Shown one piece after another: positions 18,363 through 26,617 of a DNA stretch of 64,000 nucleotides; within the stretch, counting starts at the first letter, position 1; every line of letters starts with the position of its first letter. The translations under genes were made by a program, and so were the position numbers. The notes under the pieces were generated by a model, which was given only the letters and a program-made list of their open reading frames with translations, had not been told where the DNA came from and made no database searches. Source of the stretch: Castellaniella sp049651205 (GTDB lineage: Bacteria > Pseudomonadota > Gammaproteobacteria > Burkholderiales > Burkholderiaceae_B); the NCBI RefSeq assembly GCF_049651205.1, contig NZ_JBASBR010000012.1, positions 310,001 to 374,000 of the forward strand, given 5' to 3'.

Positions 18363-18375
18363 GATGTCATACGAC
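18363..18375 (-). promoter_or_regulatory. Operator-like site upstream of the GudX-like gene
   Basis: GATGTCATACGAC fits 11 of 13 positions of GTYATCRTAYRAC, 38 bp upstream of the ATG at 18325. Confidence 0.5.
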
Positions 18376-18538
18376 AAAAAAACTTCCGAAACCAAAGAGA
18401 TTCGGCCTGCTCAAAAAGGCTGCTCCAAAGATGAAGGTCTCCGAAGCTTTTATTTATCAACGCATTACCAGACAAAAGTACGCATATGCCTATTCTGAAA
18501 ATATCGGTGAAAAGTTCATCAATCTTCCGATCAAGTAG

Positions 18539-18551
18539 ATCATACGATGAC
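18539..18551 (+). promoter_or_regulatory. Operator-like site in the divergent region
   Basis: ATCATACGATGAC fits 12 of 13 positions of GTYRTAYGATRAC; the core TCAT-ACG-ATGA is itself palindromic. It could serve either divergent transcript. Confidence 0.55.
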
Positions 18552-18650
18552 TTACAAGATAGAATTTAACTCCGGCTGACACGCACTGTCCAATAAAACC
18601 TGGCTTGACCAAAACCCGACGGACACGCGCTCTGACGCGGTATTACATAC

Positions 18651-18663
18651 GTTGTATGATAAC
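18651..18663 (+). promoter_or_regulatory. Shared 13-bp operator upstream of the semialdehyde dehydrogenase
   Basis: GTTGTATGATAAC, exact copy (inverted) of the kdgD site. It is 33 bp upstream of the ATG at 18696, where it would block a promoter or elongation. Confidence 0.65.
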
Positions 18664-18695
18664 TTACCTGTGAACCTATTCCTCGGAGATTTTCC

Positions 18696-20264
18696 ATGCC
18701 CATCACCGCCATGCAACTCATCGGCAAGCAAAACATCCCTGGATCCGGCAAGGCTTTCCAGGCAGTCAATCCGGCCACCGGGCAGTCCCTGCCTCCAGCC
18801 TGGAAAGGCGCTGACGCCAGCCAGGTCAACCTAGCCGTCACCCTAGCGACCCAGGCATTCACCAGCTATCGGGAGACCACGCTTGAGCACCGGGCGACCT
18901 TCCTGGAGACAATCGCACAAGCCATCCTGGATCTGGGTGACGAACTGATCGAACGGGCCATGCTGGAAACCGGCCTGCCCCGCCCTCGACTCGAAGGCGA
19001 GCGTGGCCGTACAGTCAACCAGTTGCGCCTGTTTGCCCGGGTCGTGCGCGACGGCGACTGGATCGATGCCCGCATCGATCACGCTTTGCCCGAGCGAAAA
19101 CCCGCACCACGCAGCGACCTGCGCACACGCCACATTCCACTTGGCCCCGTCGCCATTTTCGGTTCCAGCAATTTTCCTTTGGCCTTCTCTGTGGCAGGGG
19201 GCGATACGGCCTCGGCACTGGCTGCAGGCGCACCCGTCGTCATCAAGGCGCATCCCGCCCACCCCGGCACCTCAGAGCTCGTCGGCCAGGCCATTCGTTC
19301 TGCCGTTCAGCAGTGTCAGCTCCACGAAGGGGTCTTCTCTCTGCTCGCCGGCCCTGATGTCGAGCTCGGTCTGTCACTGGTGGGCCATCCCGGTATACAG
19401 GCCGTGGGATTCACGGGTTCCCGCCAGGGCGGCATTGCCCTGATGCACGCCGCCGCCCAGCGCCCTGTACCGATCCCTGTCTATGCAGAAATGAGCAGCA
19501 CCAACCCGGTCTATCTGCTACCGGGCGCTCTGGCCGCCCGGACGACATCCCTGGCTGATCAATTTTCCGTCTCGCTACTGGGCAGCGCAGGACAGCTGTG
19601 TACCAATCCGGGCCTGGTCATTGCTCTGGACGGCCCGGACCTGGATCGTTTCATCTCACAAGTCACCAGCAAGGTGTTGGCGGCCCCCGCCACCACCATG
19701 CTCACCCCCGGCATTGCCCGCGCCTACCGCACTGGTGTCGAGCGCCTGCTGGCTCATCCGGCCGTCGACAGCCTGGCGCAGGGCACCTCCGATGAGACAC
19801 CCGCGCATTGCCAGGCCAATCTTGCCATGACGACAGCCCAGGCATTCCTGGCCGACCCGGAAGGCCTGGGGGCGGAAGTCTTTGGCGCAAGCTCTCTGAT
19901 TGTGCGTTGTGTGGATACGGGGGAATTCACCGCCCTGGCGCAGGCCCTGGAAGGCCAGCTGACAGCAACGATCCATCTGGAATCCGGCCCCGACGACGCA
20001 CTCGCTGCCGCCCTGATTCCAATCCTGGAACTGAAGGTAGGCCGCATTCTGGCCAACGGCTTCCCGACAGGGGTTGAAGTCTGCGACGCGATGGTTCATG
20101 GCGGCCCCTTCCCCGCCACCTCCGACAGCCGCACCACCTCGGTTGGTACTCTGGCCATCCGCCGGTTTCTGCGTCCCGTGTGCTATCAGGACATCCCTGA
20201 CGCACTCCTGCCTGTTGCGCTGCAGGCGGCCAACCCCTGGCACCTCACCCGATCCGAACGTTGA
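18696..20264 (+). CDS. 2-oxoglutarate semialdehyde (2,5-dioxovalerate) dehydrogenase
   Basis: 522-aa aldehyde dehydrogenase oxidising 2-oxoglutarate semialdehyde to 2-oxoglutarate, the last step of non-phosphorylating sugar-diacid breakdown. The catalytic Cys is in GSAGQLCTNPG near residue 302, and the general-base Glu in YAEMSSTNPV near 264. The cofactor block is PLGPVAIFGSSNFPLAFSVAGGDTA. The overall sequence fits the group found in glucarate/galactarate and pentose operons rather than generic succinate semialdehyde dehydrogenase. The ATG at 18696 has GGAG 8 nt upstream. The next gene, gudD, starts 23 bp after the stop, so the two are cotranscribed. Confidence 0.9.
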   Translation: MPITAMQLIGKQNIPGSGKAFQAVNPATGQSLPPAWKGADASQVNLAVTLATQAFTSYRETTLEHRATFLETIAQAILDLGDELIERAMLETGLPRPRLEGERGRTVNQLRLFARVVRDGDWIDARIDHALPERKPAPRSDLRTRHIPLGPVAIFGSSNFPLAFSVAGGDTASALAAGAPVVIKAHPAHPGTSELVGQAIRSAVQQCQLHEGVFSLLAGPDVELGLSLVGHPGIQAVGFTGSRQGGIALMHAAAQRPVPIPVYAEMSSTNPVYLLPGALAARTTSLADQFSVSLLGSAGQLCTNPGLVIALDGPDLDRFISQVTSKVLAAPATTMLTPGIARAYRTGVERLLAHPAVDSLAQGTSDETPAHCQANLAMTTAQAFLADPEGLGAEVFGASSLIVRCVDTGEFTALAQALEGQLTATIHLESGPDDALAAALIPILELKVGRILANGFPTGVEVCDAMVHGGPFPATSDSRTTSVGTLAIRRFLRPVCYQDIPDALLPVALQAANPWHLTRSER

Positions 20265-20287
20265 ACACGCACTGCGCTGGAAACCTC

Positions 20288-21619
20288 ATGACACAAACCC
20301 CTCAGATCACCAAAGTCACGGTCGTGCCGGTTGCCGGCCAGGACAGCATGCTGCTGAACCTCAGCGGCGCGCATGGCCCTTACTTCACTCGCAACATCGT
20401 TCTGCTCGACGACAGCGCCGGCCACCAGGGCCTGGGCGAAGTCCCTGGCGGCGAGAAGATCCGTGCCGAAATCGAGCGGCTTGGCCAACAGCTGATCGGC
20501 CAGCCAATAGGCCAAATGAACGAACTGCTGGAACGCTGTCGCACCGCCACGCAGGGGGGCACCGAAGACCGGCGTGGAACCCAGACCTTTGACTTGCGCA
20601 CCGGCGTTCACGTCGTTACTGCGCTGGAATCCGCACTGCTGGATCTGCTTGGCCAGCACCTGGATGTCCCCGTCGCCACCTTGCTGGCCGATGGCCGCCA
20701 ACGCGATAAAGTCGAGGCCTTGGGGTATCTGTTCTACATTGGTGACACCAGCAAGACGACGCTGGGTTATCGCCAGGAAGACACCGCGGATGATGAGTGG
20801 TTCCGCCTGCGAAACCAGAAAGCCATGACTGCCGACGCGGTGGTGCGTCTGGCCCAGGCAGCTCAGGCGCGCTATGGCTTTCGCCATTTCAAGCTGAAGG
20901 GCGGTGTCCTTGCTGGTGACGCTGAAATCGAAGCAGTCACAGCCCTGGCTGAACACTTCCCGGACGCGCACATCACGCTGGATCCAAACGGTGCCTGGTC
21001 CCTGCGTGAGGCCATTCGCCTGTGCAGAGACCAGCATCACGTACTGGCCTACGCCGAAGACCCCTGCGGTGCTGAAGCTGGGTACTCCGGCCGGGAAGTC
21101 ATGGCAGAATTTCGCCGTGCAACCGGCCTGCGCACGGCCACCAACATGATCGCAACCGACTGGCGCGAGATGATGCACGCCATTCAGTTGCACTCCGTGG
21201 ACATTCCCCTGGCTGACCCACACTTCTGGACAATGCGTGGTTCAGTCCGGGTGGCCCAGATGTGCCACGAATGGGGCCTGACCTGGGGCTCTCACTCCAA
21301 CAACCACTTTGACATTTCACTGGCCATGTTCACCCACGTCGCAGCTGCCGCGCCCGGTGACATCACAGCCATCGATACACACTGGATCTGGCAAGACGGC
21401 CAGCACCTGACGGCCGACCCATTGCGCATCGTCGATGGCGCGATCACCGTCCCGCAAGCACCCGGCCTGGGAGTCCACATCGACACCGACCGTCTGGCCA
21501 GGGCGCATGCGCTGTATCTGGAGAAAGGCCTGGGCAGCCGGGACGACTCCGTGGGTATGCAGTTCCTGATCCCTGGTTGGCGTTTCGACAACAAGCGGCC
21601 CAGCTTGGTTCGGCCCTGA
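20288..21619 (+). CDS. gudD: Glucarate dehydratase
   Basis: 443-aa enolase-superfamily enzyme converting D-glucarate (and L-idarate) to 5-keto-4-deoxyglucarate. Characteristic blocks: HGPYFTRNIVLL, GLGEVPGGEKI, Lys pair in RHFKLKGGVL, metal ligands in ITLDPNGAWSL and YAEDPCG, TNMIATDWREM, and the catalytic His region WGSHSNNHFDISLAMFTHVAA. These match GudD much better than the paralogue at 17051 does. The ATG at 20288 (MTQTPQITK) is preferred over an upstream TTG at 20261 that would overlap the dehydrogenase. An intrinsic terminator follows. Confidence 0.94.
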   Translation: MTQTPQITKVTVVPVAGQDSMLLNLSGAHGPYFTRNIVLLDDSAGHQGLGEVPGGEKIRAEIERLGQQLIGQPIGQMNELLERCRTATQGGTEDRRGTQTFDLRTGVHVVTALESALLDLLGQHLDVPVATLLADGRQRDKVEALGYLFYIGDTSKTTLGYRQEDTADDEWFRLRNQKAMTADAVVRLAQAAQARYGFRHFKLKGGVLAGDAEIEAVTALAEHFPDAHITLDPNGAWSLREAIRLCRDQHHVLAYAEDPCGAEAGYSGREVMAEFRRATGLRTATNMIATDWREMMHAIQLHSVDIPLADPHFWTMRGSVRVAQMCHEWGLTWGSHSNNHFDISLAMFTHVAAAAPGDITAIDTHWIWQDGQHLTADPLRIVDGAITVPQAPGLGVHIDTDRLARAHALYLEKGLGSRDDSVGMQFLIPGWRFDNKRPSLVRP

Positions 21620-21641
21620 GAAAACTCATTGTTATTCTGCT

Positions 21642-21678
21642 GCCAGGCTGCTGATCCTCAGCACCTGGCTATTTTTTT
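21642..21678 (+). terminator. Intrinsic terminator after gudD
   Basis: GCCAGG and TGCTGA pair with TCAGCA and CCTGGC around a TCC loop, with one bulged C, followed directly by TATTTTTTT. It ends the dehydrogenase-gudD transcript. Confidence 0.88.
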
Positions 21679-21738
21679 CTCATTGATGTGAGTCTTCGTG
21701 CTTGGAAACCAGCCATCCAGACGGCCTCTACTTCTCTT

Positions 21739-21751
21739 GTTATACGATGAC
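21739..21751 (+). promoter_or_regulatory. Island operator, distal copy upstream of tctC
   Basis: GTTATACGATGAC, full match to GTYRTAYGATRAC. About 207 bp upstream of the tctC start and 101 bp upstream of the next copy, a spacing that would allow looping. Confidence 0.6.
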
Positions 21752-21839
21752 CTATATCAATATTTTCAATGACCATAAATGTCTATTAGTGGCTATACAT
21801 CGTTTAAACAAGCTATTTCAGGGTAATTACCGATTACAA

Positions 21840-21852
21840 GTTGTATGATGAC
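21840..21852 (+). promoter_or_regulatory. Island operator, proximal copy upstream of tctC
   Basis: GTTGTATGATGAC, full match to the consensus and one base from the 18651 copy. About 94 bp upstream of the tctC ATG. Confidence 0.65.
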
Positions 21853-21945
21853 TTATCATAATAAGTTATGCGACGTACAAGTACGGGCAGTCACGACACA
21901 TCGTGCATACCGTGCACCCTCAGCAACTTCCAGGAGACATCACCC

Positions 21946-22920
21946 ATGACGACAGTAAAAAAGATTACGCCAGTACTGGCCGCGGCCTCTCTGGGCCTGG
22001 CAGGGCTCTTTGCCACGCAAACCGCGCTGGCTGCCTTCCCAGACAAACCCATTAACGTGATTGTGGCGTACTCTGCAGGCGGTGGCACTGACACCACGGC
22101 GCGCACACTGGCCCCCTTCCTGGAAAAAGTACTCAAAGTACCCGTCAACGTCGTCAATCGCCCGGGTGGCTCAGGCTGGGTGGGCTGGGTCGGCTTGGCC
22201 AATGCCAAGCCCGACGGCTATACGATCGGCTATCTGAATTCACCCAATATCGCCAGCGGCCTGGTCAATCCAGCCATGGAGCGCCCCGTCAAGCTGGACG
22301 ACTTTGTGGCCATCGGCAACCAGGTCTCGGATCCCGGCGCAATCGTGATCCGCAAGGACGAAAAACGCTTCAGCAACTTCAAAGAACTGGTGGAATACGC
22401 TAAAACTCACGAGCTCACCACCACCGCCACCGGCGTGGGAGGCGATGACCACCTGGTTACGCTCAAGCTCAATAAAGAGCTGGGCACTCAATTTCGGGCC
22501 ATTCAGTTCGAAGGTACCGCGGACAGCCGCACCGCCTTTCTGGGCGGGCACGTTGACATCCTCATGACCAGCGTGGGTGAGGTCTACACGCTTAACGACA
22601 ATGGCCAAGTCAATGTAGTAGCCGTCACTGCCCGCAAGCGCTCGCCGTTCATGAAAGACGTCCCCACCGTTCAGGATGTCACCTCCAAAACCGTTATCTC
22701 AGCGTCAACACGCGGCCTGGTGGCACCCAAAGCCATCTCTGCCGACAACCTGAAAACCCTCAGGGATGCCATGCAAACGGCAGTCAATGACCCCGACTAC
22801 CAGGCCAAAATGAAAAGCCTGGGCATCGGTGCCGATTACATGGCTGGCCCTGAATACATGAGCGCCCTGAAAAAAGATGTCGAAGACATCAAGGGCGTCA
22901 GCGATCTGATCGGCTGGTAA
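21946..22920 (+). CDS. tctC: TctC-family periplasmic solute-binding protein
   Basis: 324-aa extracytoplasmic receptor of a tripartite tricarboxylate transporter (Bug family). A signal peptide (MTTVKKITPVLAAASLGLAG to about residue 27, cleavage near ALAA) is followed by the family start FPDKPINVIVAYSAGGGTD. Carboxylate-binding loops are expected at GGSGWVG and near the GVGGDDH region. The ATG at 21946 has GGAG 9 nt upstream. By context, with operators of the sugar-diacid regulator upstream and gudD immediately before, the ligand is probably glucarate or galactarate rather than citrate; this is inference. Confidence 0.92.
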   Translation: MTTVKKITPVLAAASLGLAGLFATQTALAAFPDKPINVIVAYSAGGGTDTTARTLAPFLEKVLKVPVNVVNRPGGSGWVGWVGLANAKPDGYTIGYLNSPNIASGLVNPAMERPVKLDDFVAIGNQVSDPGAIVIRKDEKRFSNFKELVEYAKTHELTTTATGVGGDDHLVTLKLNKELGTQFRAIQFEGTADSRTAFLGGHVDILMTSVGEVYTLNDNGQVNVVAVTARKRSPFMKDVPTVQDVTSKTVISASTRGLVAPKAISADNLKTLRDAMQTAVNDPDYQAKMKSLGIGADYMAGPEYMSALKKDVEDIKGVSDLIGW

Positions 22921-22943
22921 GCCAGACGGCGTTAGCGTGTCCC

Positions 22944-22985
22944 CCCAGGCCGCACTGTCATATTTACGTGGCAATGCGGTCTGGG
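22944..22985 (+). other. Stem-loop between tctC and tctB
   Basis: CCCAGGCCGCA pairs with TGCGGTCTGGG over 11 positions with one G-U pair and a 20-nt loop. With no T-tract, it is more likely an mRNA-stabilising or partial attenuation element that lets the binding protein be made in excess over the membrane subunits. Confidence 0.5.
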
Positions 22986-23012
22986 ACGAGTGATTTTTGA
23001 GGTGAGCTTATT

Positions 23013-23462
23013 TTGAAGAACATTGGTGTCTGGGTAGGGCTGCTGATTGCAGTGTTCGGCGCAAGCCTGTTTGTGATGTCGCTGTCCATGAACTACTACG
23101 GTAAATACGGGCCCGGACCCGGGCTGTTTCCCTTATGGATCAGCGGCCTGCTGGTGATCCTGTCGGTGATGTACATCATCGACTCCATCAGCAAAGAAAG
23201 CCTTTCATTCAAGAACGTCATTCCAGAAAAACGCATTGTCAAGAAACTGGCAACCATTCTTGGCGCAATCCTGTTTTTCATTATTACCGCCCCCTATCTT
23301 GGGTTCTTCAGCGCCAGCACCATCGCTGTCACGATGTTGCTGTGGAAGGACTACAACTGGCGCTGGTCAGTGGGGATCGCAGTGATTCTGACCGCGGCAC
23401 TGTACGTGATTTTCGGGACATTGCTGGATATCCCGCTGCCGGTAAACATCTGGGGTTGGTAA
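23013..23462 (+). CDS. tctB: TctB-family small membrane subunit
   Basis: 149-aa protein with four predicted membrane helices: residues about 5-23, 39-55, 76-95 and 118-140, the usual TctB pattern. The conserved GPGPGLFPLWIS motif follows helix 1. The TTG at 23013 is preceded by GAGGTGA with good spacing. Acts with TctA in secondary, ion-coupled uptake of the ligand delivered by TctC. It lies 92 bp after tctC and 11 bp before tctA. Confidence 0.9.
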   Translation: MKNIGVWVGLLIAVFGASLFVMSLSMNYYGKYGPGPGLFPLWISGLLVILSVMYIIDSISKESLSFKNVIPEKRIVKKLATILGAILFFIITAPYLGFFSASTIAVTMLLWKDYNWRWSVGIAVILTAALYVIFGTLLDIPLPVNIWGW

Positions 23463-23473
23463 GGAGATTACAG

Positions 23474-24979
23474 GTGGAAGCAATCAATCTGCTGTTATCC
23501 GGGTTCGACACTGCCTTTTCGGGCTGGAACCTGCTGTATTGTCTGATCGGCGTATCCATCGGCATGGTGGTAGGTATCTTGCCAGGGCTGGGGCCCAGCG
23601 CAGGCACGGCCCTCCTGATACCCGTGACGTTTGGCATGGAACCCGTCTCGGCCATCATCATGCTGGCCGGCATTTATTACGGCTCCATGTACGGCGGCAC
23701 CATCACCACGGTGCTGGTCAATGTCCCCGGCGAAGCCGCATCGGTCATTACCTGCCTGGACGGCTACCCTATGGCTAAAAAAGGCCGGGCAGGCGTGGCA
23801 TTGGGCGTGGCGGCCATCGGCTCATTTGTGGGCGGCACGGTTTCCATCATTGCCGTCAGTCTCATCGCCCCCCATCTCGTCAAATTTGCCCTGGCGTTTG
23901 GCCCCCCAGAATTCTTCGCCCTGGTGGTGCTGGGGATGACGATGGTCATGGGGCTGGCCGGCAAATCCGTGCTGCGCGGTGCAATCTCCGTGGTACTGGG
24001 CTTACTGCTGGCTACGATCGGCATGGCGCCCAGCTCGGGGGTTCCCCGGTTCTACCTGGGCATCCCACAGTTGCTGGACGGCCTAAATTTTGTCACCATC
24101 GCCATGGGCTTGTTTGGCCTGGCAGAAATCCTTGCCGGCGCCGAAGAAAGCTTTAAAAACCCCAGCAAACCCGCAGAAGTTAAAAAGCTGCTGCCCGAAC
24201 GCGACGAATGGGGCGCCACCGCCAAGTCCATCAGCCGGGGCACCGCCCTGGGGTTTTTTTGCGGCCTGATCCCTGGCACCAGCTCGGTGGTGCCGGCGCT
24301 GCTGTCCTATTCCCTCGAAAAGAAACTTGCCAAAGATCCTTCGCGCTTCGGCCAGGGCGCCATCGAAGGCGTGGCCGGCCCCGAGACCGCCAATAACTCT
24401 TTTTGCGGCGGCGCCTTTGTGCCCCTGCTGCTTCTGGGTATTCCAAGCTCGGCCACCATGGCGGTTCTGCTGGGTGCCTTCATCCTGCACGGCCTGACAC
24501 CCGGCCCGATGTTGTTTGTGCGTCACCCAGACTTTGTATGGGCAGTGATCGCCAGTATGTTTATTGGCAACGCCCTGCTGCTGGTGATGAACCTGCCTAT
24601 GGCCAGGATGTGGGCCAAGGTCATCAACATCCCCTCGAAGCTGCTGTTTCCCATCATTATCGGCATCTCGATCGTCGGTACATATTCGATCAGCAACAGC
24701 CTGTGGGACGTGGGCGGCTTTCTCGTCTTCGGCATTTTGGGCTACCTGCTGAAAAAGGCCGATATCCCCGTGGCACCAATTGCCCTGATGTTCATCCTGG
24801 GAGAGCTCATGGAGAAATCCCTGCTTGAATCCCTGGCAATCTTCAAAGGCAATCTCTTTGAGATCATCACGCGTCCGATCGCCGGCAGCCTGATCCTGGT
24901 GTCTGTCCTGATTCTTGTCCTGAGCGTCTTTGCCGGGAAAATGAACAAAAAAGAATACTTCCAGGACGTCGAAGCATAA
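23474..24979 (+). CDS. tctA: TctA-family large permease subunit
   Basis: 501-aa multi-spanning membrane protein that forms the transport channel of the tripartite tricarboxylate system. Conserved family blocks are IGMVVGILPGLGPSAGTALL, GIYYGSMYGGTITTVLVNVPGE, FFCGLIPGTSSVVPALLSY and GGAFVPLLLLGIPSSATMAVLLGAF, the paired signature loops of TctA. The GTG at 23474 is chosen because AAGGAG lies 7 nt upstream; a longer open frame reaching back to 23135 overlaps tctB and is not real. Last gene of the tct operon, followed by a long palindrome. Confidence 0.94.
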   Translation: MEAINLLLSGFDTAFSGWNLLYCLIGVSIGMVVGILPGLGPSAGTALLIPVTFGMEPVSAIIMLAGIYYGSMYGGTITTVLVNVPGEAASVITCLDGYPMAKKGRAGVALGVAAIGSFVGGTVSIIAVSLIAPHLVKFALAFGPPEFFALVVLGMTMVMGLAGKSVLRGAISVVLGLLLATIGMAPSSGVPRFYLGIPQLLDGLNFVTIAMGLFGLAEILAGAEESFKNPSKPAEVKKLLPERDEWGATAKSISRGTALGFFCGLIPGTSSVVPALLSYSLEKKLAKDPSRFGQGAIEGVAGPETANNSFCGGAFVPLLLLGIPSSATMAVLLGAFILHGLTPGPMLFVRHPDFVWAVIASMFIGNALLLVMNLPMARMWAKVINIPSKLLFPIIIGISIVGTYSISNSLWDVGGFLVFGILGYLLKKADIPVAPIALMFILGELMEKSLLESLAIFKGNLFEIITRPIAGSLILVSVLILVLSVFAGKMNKKEYFQDVEA

Positions 24980-24993
24980 CAAAGCCTGCCGCA

Positions 24994-25037
24994 GCACAAG
25001 GCCTTCAGCATCATCGATGATGCTGAAGGCCTTGTGC
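24994..25037. terminator. 44-bp perfect palindrome after tctA
   Basis: GCACAAGGCCTTCAGCATCATC followed without any mismatch by its reverse complement. It starts 14 bp after the tctA stop. As RNA it would form a stem of about 20 bp with a minimal loop. There is no T-tract, so termination may be Rho-assisted, or the hairpin may protect the transcript end. Confidence 0.6.
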
Positions 25038-25078
25038 CGTGCAGCCGGTGTGTATGCCTGAATATGTATGTCGCAACA

Positions 25079-25092
25079 AGGGTTAACCCTTA
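25079..25092. repeat. Palindrome AAGGGTTAACCCTT upstream of the MmgE/PrpD gene
   Basis: A perfect 14-bp palindrome about 106 bp upstream of the ATG at 25198. Its 12-bp core AGGGTTAACCCT recurs at 51105, in front of the small ORF. Confidence 0.45.
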
Positions 25093-25197
25093 ATTCATTC
25101 CCATTGAAGATTAGAATGAGAATCGTTACGAACCCATACATCCACCGTGGAGCTTGCCTTCAAGCCCGCCGTGCCGCAGACCGACAGGGAGAACCAG

Positions 25198-26604
25198 ATG
25201 ACAGAAACCAGAACGGAAGTCCAACGTCTTGCCGAGTTTGCTGCGCAGGCCAAGCTCGAGGATCTAAGCCCAGAGGCACTTGAGCAGCTCAAGATTCGGG
25301 TGCTGGATACGGTGGGCGTGGCGATCGGAGCCCTGGACGCACCACCGATGGTCGCCATTCGTGCACTGATCGAGGAGCTTGGCGGCAAGCCCGCCTGCAC
25401 CTTGCTTGGCGGTGGCCGCACCAGCCCCGAACTGGCGGCATTCTTCACAAGTGCACTCAGCCGCTATCTTGATTTCATGGATGCCTACATCGCCCCCGGC
25501 GAGACCAACCATCCATCGGACAACTTCGGTGCGGTACTGGCTGCGGCGGAAAGTGCAGGCGCCTCAGGGGCAGAGCTGCTGACAGCGCTGGCCGTGGCCT
25601 ACCAGGTGCATACTCGGCTGTCCGATGTGGCGCCCGTGCGCGCACGTGGCTTCGATCACACGACGCAGGGCAACTTCGCAGCGGCAGTGGCGGCAGCACG
25701 TGCCATGGGGCTGTCGCAGGCGCAGATCGCAAATGCGGCGGCCATTGCCGGGACAGCCAATGTCGCGCTGCGCGTCACGCGCACCGGTGTGCTCAGCAAC
25801 TGGAAGGGCCTTGCCTATGCGCACGTCTCCAAGGAGGCGATTTTCGCGGCACATCTGGCGGCCCATGGTATCACCGGGCCGGAAGCAGTTTTCGAAGGCA
25901 ACAAAGGGTTCAAGGAATCGGTTTCCGGCCCGTTCACGATCGACTGGCAGGCGGAGAATCTGGAGCACGTGCGCCGGACAATCGTCAAGAAACACAACGC
26001 CGAGATCCACTCACAGTCGGCACTGGATGCAGCACAAGAGATTCATACCTCAAGCGCCTTCCGGGCCGAGGCCATCGACTACGTGCGGCTACGCACCTTC
26101 CAGGTGGCGTATTCGATTATTGGCGGCGGCGAGGAAGGCGACAAACGCAGCGTCCGGACCAAGGAGGATGCCGATCATTCCTTGCCATGGATGCTGGCGG
26201 CCGTTTTGCTGGACGGCAAGCTCACGCCTGCGCAATACACCACGGAACGCATCAGTGCACCCGATGTGCAGTCGCTCATGCAATGCATCACGATCACGCC
26301 CGATGCGGCGCTCTCGGCACAGTTCCCTCAGCACATGCCGGCAGAACTGGAGGTTGTCTTGCTGGACGGCACAACATTGAAGGCCTCACGCAAGGCCTAC
26401 CGCGGGTTCTACACCGATCCGCTCGACTGGACCGAAGCACGCGCCAAGTTTGACGCACTGGCTGCACCCTTTACCGATGAGGCGCTGCGCGACGAGCTCG
26501 CAGACATCATCCACCATCTTGAAAAGTATCGCAGCACGGATCTGACAACCGCCCTTGCCCGCGTAAGCTGCGCGCGCCAGGACACCACCGATCTTTATTC
26601 GTAG
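25198..26604 (+). CDS. MmgE/PrpD-family protein
   Basis: 468-aa member of the 2-methylcitrate dehydratase superfamily, cytoplasmic. The helical N-terminal domain shows LKIRVLDTVGVAIGALD, YLDFMDAYI, HPSDNFGAVLAAAE and GFDHTTQGNFAAAVAAARAMGLS. The C-terminal domain has KKHNAEIHSQSALDAA and GDKRSVRTKEDADHSLPWMLAA, where the catalytic region of the family lies. Members act as dehydratases, decarboxylases or epimerases on tricarboxylates and related acids. The ATG at 25198 has AGGGAGA upstream. It is followed after 13 bp by a ComA-family gene, so the two probably act in one pathway. It has no prpB/prpC neighbours, so methylcitrate metabolism is not indicated. The substrate is unknown. Confidence 0.85.
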   Translation: MTETRTEVQRLAEFAAQAKLEDLSPEALEQLKIRVLDTVGVAIGALDAPPMVAIRALIEELGGKPACTLLGGGRTSPELAAFFTSALSRYLDFMDAYIAPGETNHPSDNFGAVLAAAESAGASGAELLTALAVAYQVHTRLSDVAPVRARGFDHTTQGNFAAAVAAARAMGLSQAQIANAAAIAGTANVALRVTRTGVLSNWKGLAYAHVSKEAIFAAHLAAHGITGPEAVFEGNKGFKESVSGPFTIDWQAENLEHVRRTIVKKHNAEIHSQSALDAAQEIHTSSAFRAEAIDYVRLRTFQVAYSIIGGGEEGDKRSVRTKEDADHSLPWMLAAVLLDGKLTPAQYTTERISAPDVQSLMQCITITPDAALSAQFPQHMPAELEVVLLDGTTLKASRKAYRGFYTDPLDWTEARAKFDALAAPFTDEALRDELADIIHHLEKYRSTDLTTALARVSCARQDTTDLYS

Positions 26605-26617
26605 CAAGGAGAAAGCA

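Larger units (their letters stand above)
18326..18695. other. 370-bp divergent regulatory region of the sugar-diacid island
   Basis: Lies between the GudX-like gene and the semialdehyde dehydrogenase gene and is AT-rich compared with its surroundings. It holds three operator-like copies (18363, 18539, 18651). A 35-codon open frame at 18431-18538 has no ribosome binding site and an atypical composition; I do not call it a gene. Confidence 0.6.
21679..21945. promoter_or_regulatory. Leader of the tct operon with several operator copies
   Basis: About 270 bp without a gene, between the gudD terminator and tctC. It contains operator matches at 21739 and 21840. ACTTAT-CATA-ATAAGT forms a further palindrome at 21851-21866, and a partial match (GTTATGCGACG) starts at 21864. 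Confidence 0.55.

Noticed and set aside
18431..18538. 35-codon frame in the divergent regulatory region
   Set aside because: No ribosome binding site; lies among operator sites in AT-rich sequence.
23135..23473. Upstream extension of the tctA frame
   Set aside because: Overlaps tctB in another frame, and the GTG at 23474 has a strong AAGGAG with good spacing.
25108..25130. Fur-box-like sequence (AATGAGAATCGTTACGA)
   Set aside because: Only about 11 of 15 positions fit the TGATAAT-N-ATTATCA core, and the downstream genes have no iron link.
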